A DNA stretch of 64,000 nucleotides, taken from positions 434,001 to 498,000 of the forward strand of contig CANKZZ010000003.1 in assembly GCA_947488655.1 (NCBI GenBank). The letters are read 5' to 3'. Every line of letters begins with the position of its first letter. The first letter of the stretch is position 1. The stretch comes from an uncultured Psychroserpens sp. (GTDB lineage: Bacteria; Bacteroidota; Bacteroidia; Flavobacteriales; Flavobacteriaceae). A program made the position numbers and the translations under genes. Under the pieces are notes generated by a model. The model ran no database searches. It saw only the letters and a list, made by a program, of their open reading frames with translations, and was not told the DNA's origin. Below are positions 63,057-64,000 of this stretch, piece after piece.

Positions 63057-64000
63057 ATGACTGCATCAGATTTTTACAAACTACTCATAAAAAAGTTTCC
63101 ATTTAAACCTACTTTAAAGCAAACCATTGCTTTAGAGCAATTGTCTAATTTTGTTTTTGACGATTCTCCTAACGTATTATACCTTTTAAAAGGGTTTGCA
63201 GGAACAGGTAAAACGAGTATTACAGGTACTATTGTTGCCAATTTGTGGCATACAAAAAAAAGTGCAATTTTATTGGCACCAACAGGTCGGGCAGCAAAAG
63301 TTATATCTAATTATTCAAAAAAAGAGGCTTTCACGATTCATAAAAAGATTTATTTTCCGAAGAAAGATAGAGGAGGAGGTGTGAAATTTGTTTTACAGCC
63401 CAATAAACATCGCAACACTATATTTATAGTAGATGAGGCATCGATGATTCCAGATGTACCATCAGACTCTAAAGATATTGAAAGTAGCTCTTTACTAGAT
63501 GATTTAATTCGTTACGTATATTCTGGTCATAAATGTAAATTATTACTTATAGGTGATAAAGCGCAATTACCACCTGTAAAATCTGATCTTTCTCCTGCTT
63601 TAGATAAAAGACTTCTTGAGTTAAATTATGATAAGCATGTAACTAGCATTGAATTAGATGAAGTGGTAAGACAAAGTCATGACTCTGGTATTTTAAGCAA
63701 TGCAACTAGAATTAGAGAAGTTATTGAAGAAGATTTTTATGAATCATTTACATTTAATCTCAATGGGTTTGATGACATAGTAAGACTTATAGATGGTCAT
63801 GAAGTTATGGATGCCATTAATGACTCTTATAGTGCAAATGGTCACGAAGACACTGCAATAATTGTTAGAAGTAACAAGCGAGCCAATTTGTATAATCAAC
63901 AAATACGAAATCGTATCTTATTTAATGAGAATGAACTTACTGTTGGCGATTTTTTGATGGTGGTTAAAAATAATTATTTCTGGATTAAGCCAACAACCGA
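63057..64000 (+). CDS. RecD/UvrD-type ATP-dependent helicase, 3'-truncated by the window edge
   Basis: Open from the ATG at 63057 to the end of the window, 314 codons visible. The N-terminus (TASDFYKLLIKKFPFKPTLK) precedes Walker A LLKGFAGTGKTSITGTI near residue 48, motif Ia LLAPTGRAAKVIS, Walker B TIFIVDEASMIPD and motif III LLLIGDKAQLPPVKSD, then DEVVRQSHDSGILSNATRI. This is the RecD2/Dda-like superfamily 1B helicase family found in flavobacteria as a stand-alone gene. The C-terminal helicase motifs (such as the VTVHKSQG region) lie beyond the window. It is divergent from the membrane protein at 62838. Confidence 0.9.
   Translation, partial: MTASDFYKLLIKKFPFKPTLKQTIALEQLSNFVFDDSPNVLYLLKGFAGTGKTSITGTIVANLWHTKKSAILLAPTGRAAKVISNYSKKEAFTIHKKIYFPKKDRGGGVKFVLQPNKHRNTIFIVDEASMIPDVPSDSKDIESSSLLDDLIRYVYSGHKCKLLLIGDKAQLPPVKSDLSPALDKRLLELNYDKHVTSIELDEVVRQSHDSGILSNATRIREVIEEDFYESFTFNLNGFDDIVRLIDGHEVMDAINDSYSANGHEDTAIIVRSNKRANLYNQQIRNRILFNENELTVGDFLMVVKNNYFWIKPTT

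Overview
The window is a chromosomal segment of a member of the Bacteroidota, almost certainly a marine-type Flavobacteriaceae. The evidence is AT-rich DNA, almost no Shine-Dalgarno sequences, several promoters of the Bacteroidota TTG/TAnnTTTG type, type IX secretion (T9SS) parts and substrates (PorQ, PorP/SprF, a PorE-like OmpA protein, type A and type B C-terminal sorting domains), many small outer-membrane beta-barrels, and family-specific neighbours such as porQ-cmk and rsmD-DUF3822. The genus cannot be fixed from the sequence. Most of the window is ordinary core chromosome. No tRNA gene, insertion sequence, prophage, CRISPR array or replication origin was found.

Layout. 1-3108: four small outer-membrane beta-barrel genes with aroQ among them. 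3183-5762 (minus): lpd, a DinB-like DUF1572 protein and msrB. 5918-13962: a glycogen/alpha-glucan cluster (glgE, maltokinase, glgB, GH31 alpha-glucosidase) with no trehalose synthase. 14065-17849: M48 lipoprotein protease, UMF1-type MFS transporter and two lipoproteins that share a promoter sequence. 17928-20908 (minus): ECF sigma factor, probable anti-sigma factor and two secreted repeat proteins. 21138-28988: lon, a LysM protein, porQ-cmk, a Kbp-like BON/LysM protein and rpsA. 29335-36215: a T9SS substrate, pyrR-pyrB-small ORF-rnz, pdxH, a CAP lipoprotein and hypotheticals.

36299-50343 (minus) is the most distinctive region. A 3724-residue secreted protein with a type B sorting domain is followed by its probable cognate PorP/SprF protein and a PorE-like OmpA protein, a SprB-type surface adhesin module. 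The adhesin holds 17 repeats of three kinds in a higher-order order (I-G-P-P, I-G-P-P-P-P-P, I-G-P-P, I-G). Their cysteine counts are 7, 5 and 6, so each invariant I-G pair adds up to 12. This suggests covalently linked repeat pairs.

50841-54976: sixA-ppk1-ppx polyphosphate operon and another beta-barrel. 55096-59519 (minus): a T9SS type A protein with three copies of one domain, miaE, a lipoprotein and dnaX. dnaX is broken by a run of 11 A exactly at the end of clamp-loader domain III, which is either programmed slippage making gamma and tau or a homopolymer error. 59619-59938: RNase P RNA. After it come a frameshifted NTF2-like gene, rsmD, a DUF3822 gene, a membrane protein, and the 5' part of a RecD/UvrD-type helicase that runs off the window.
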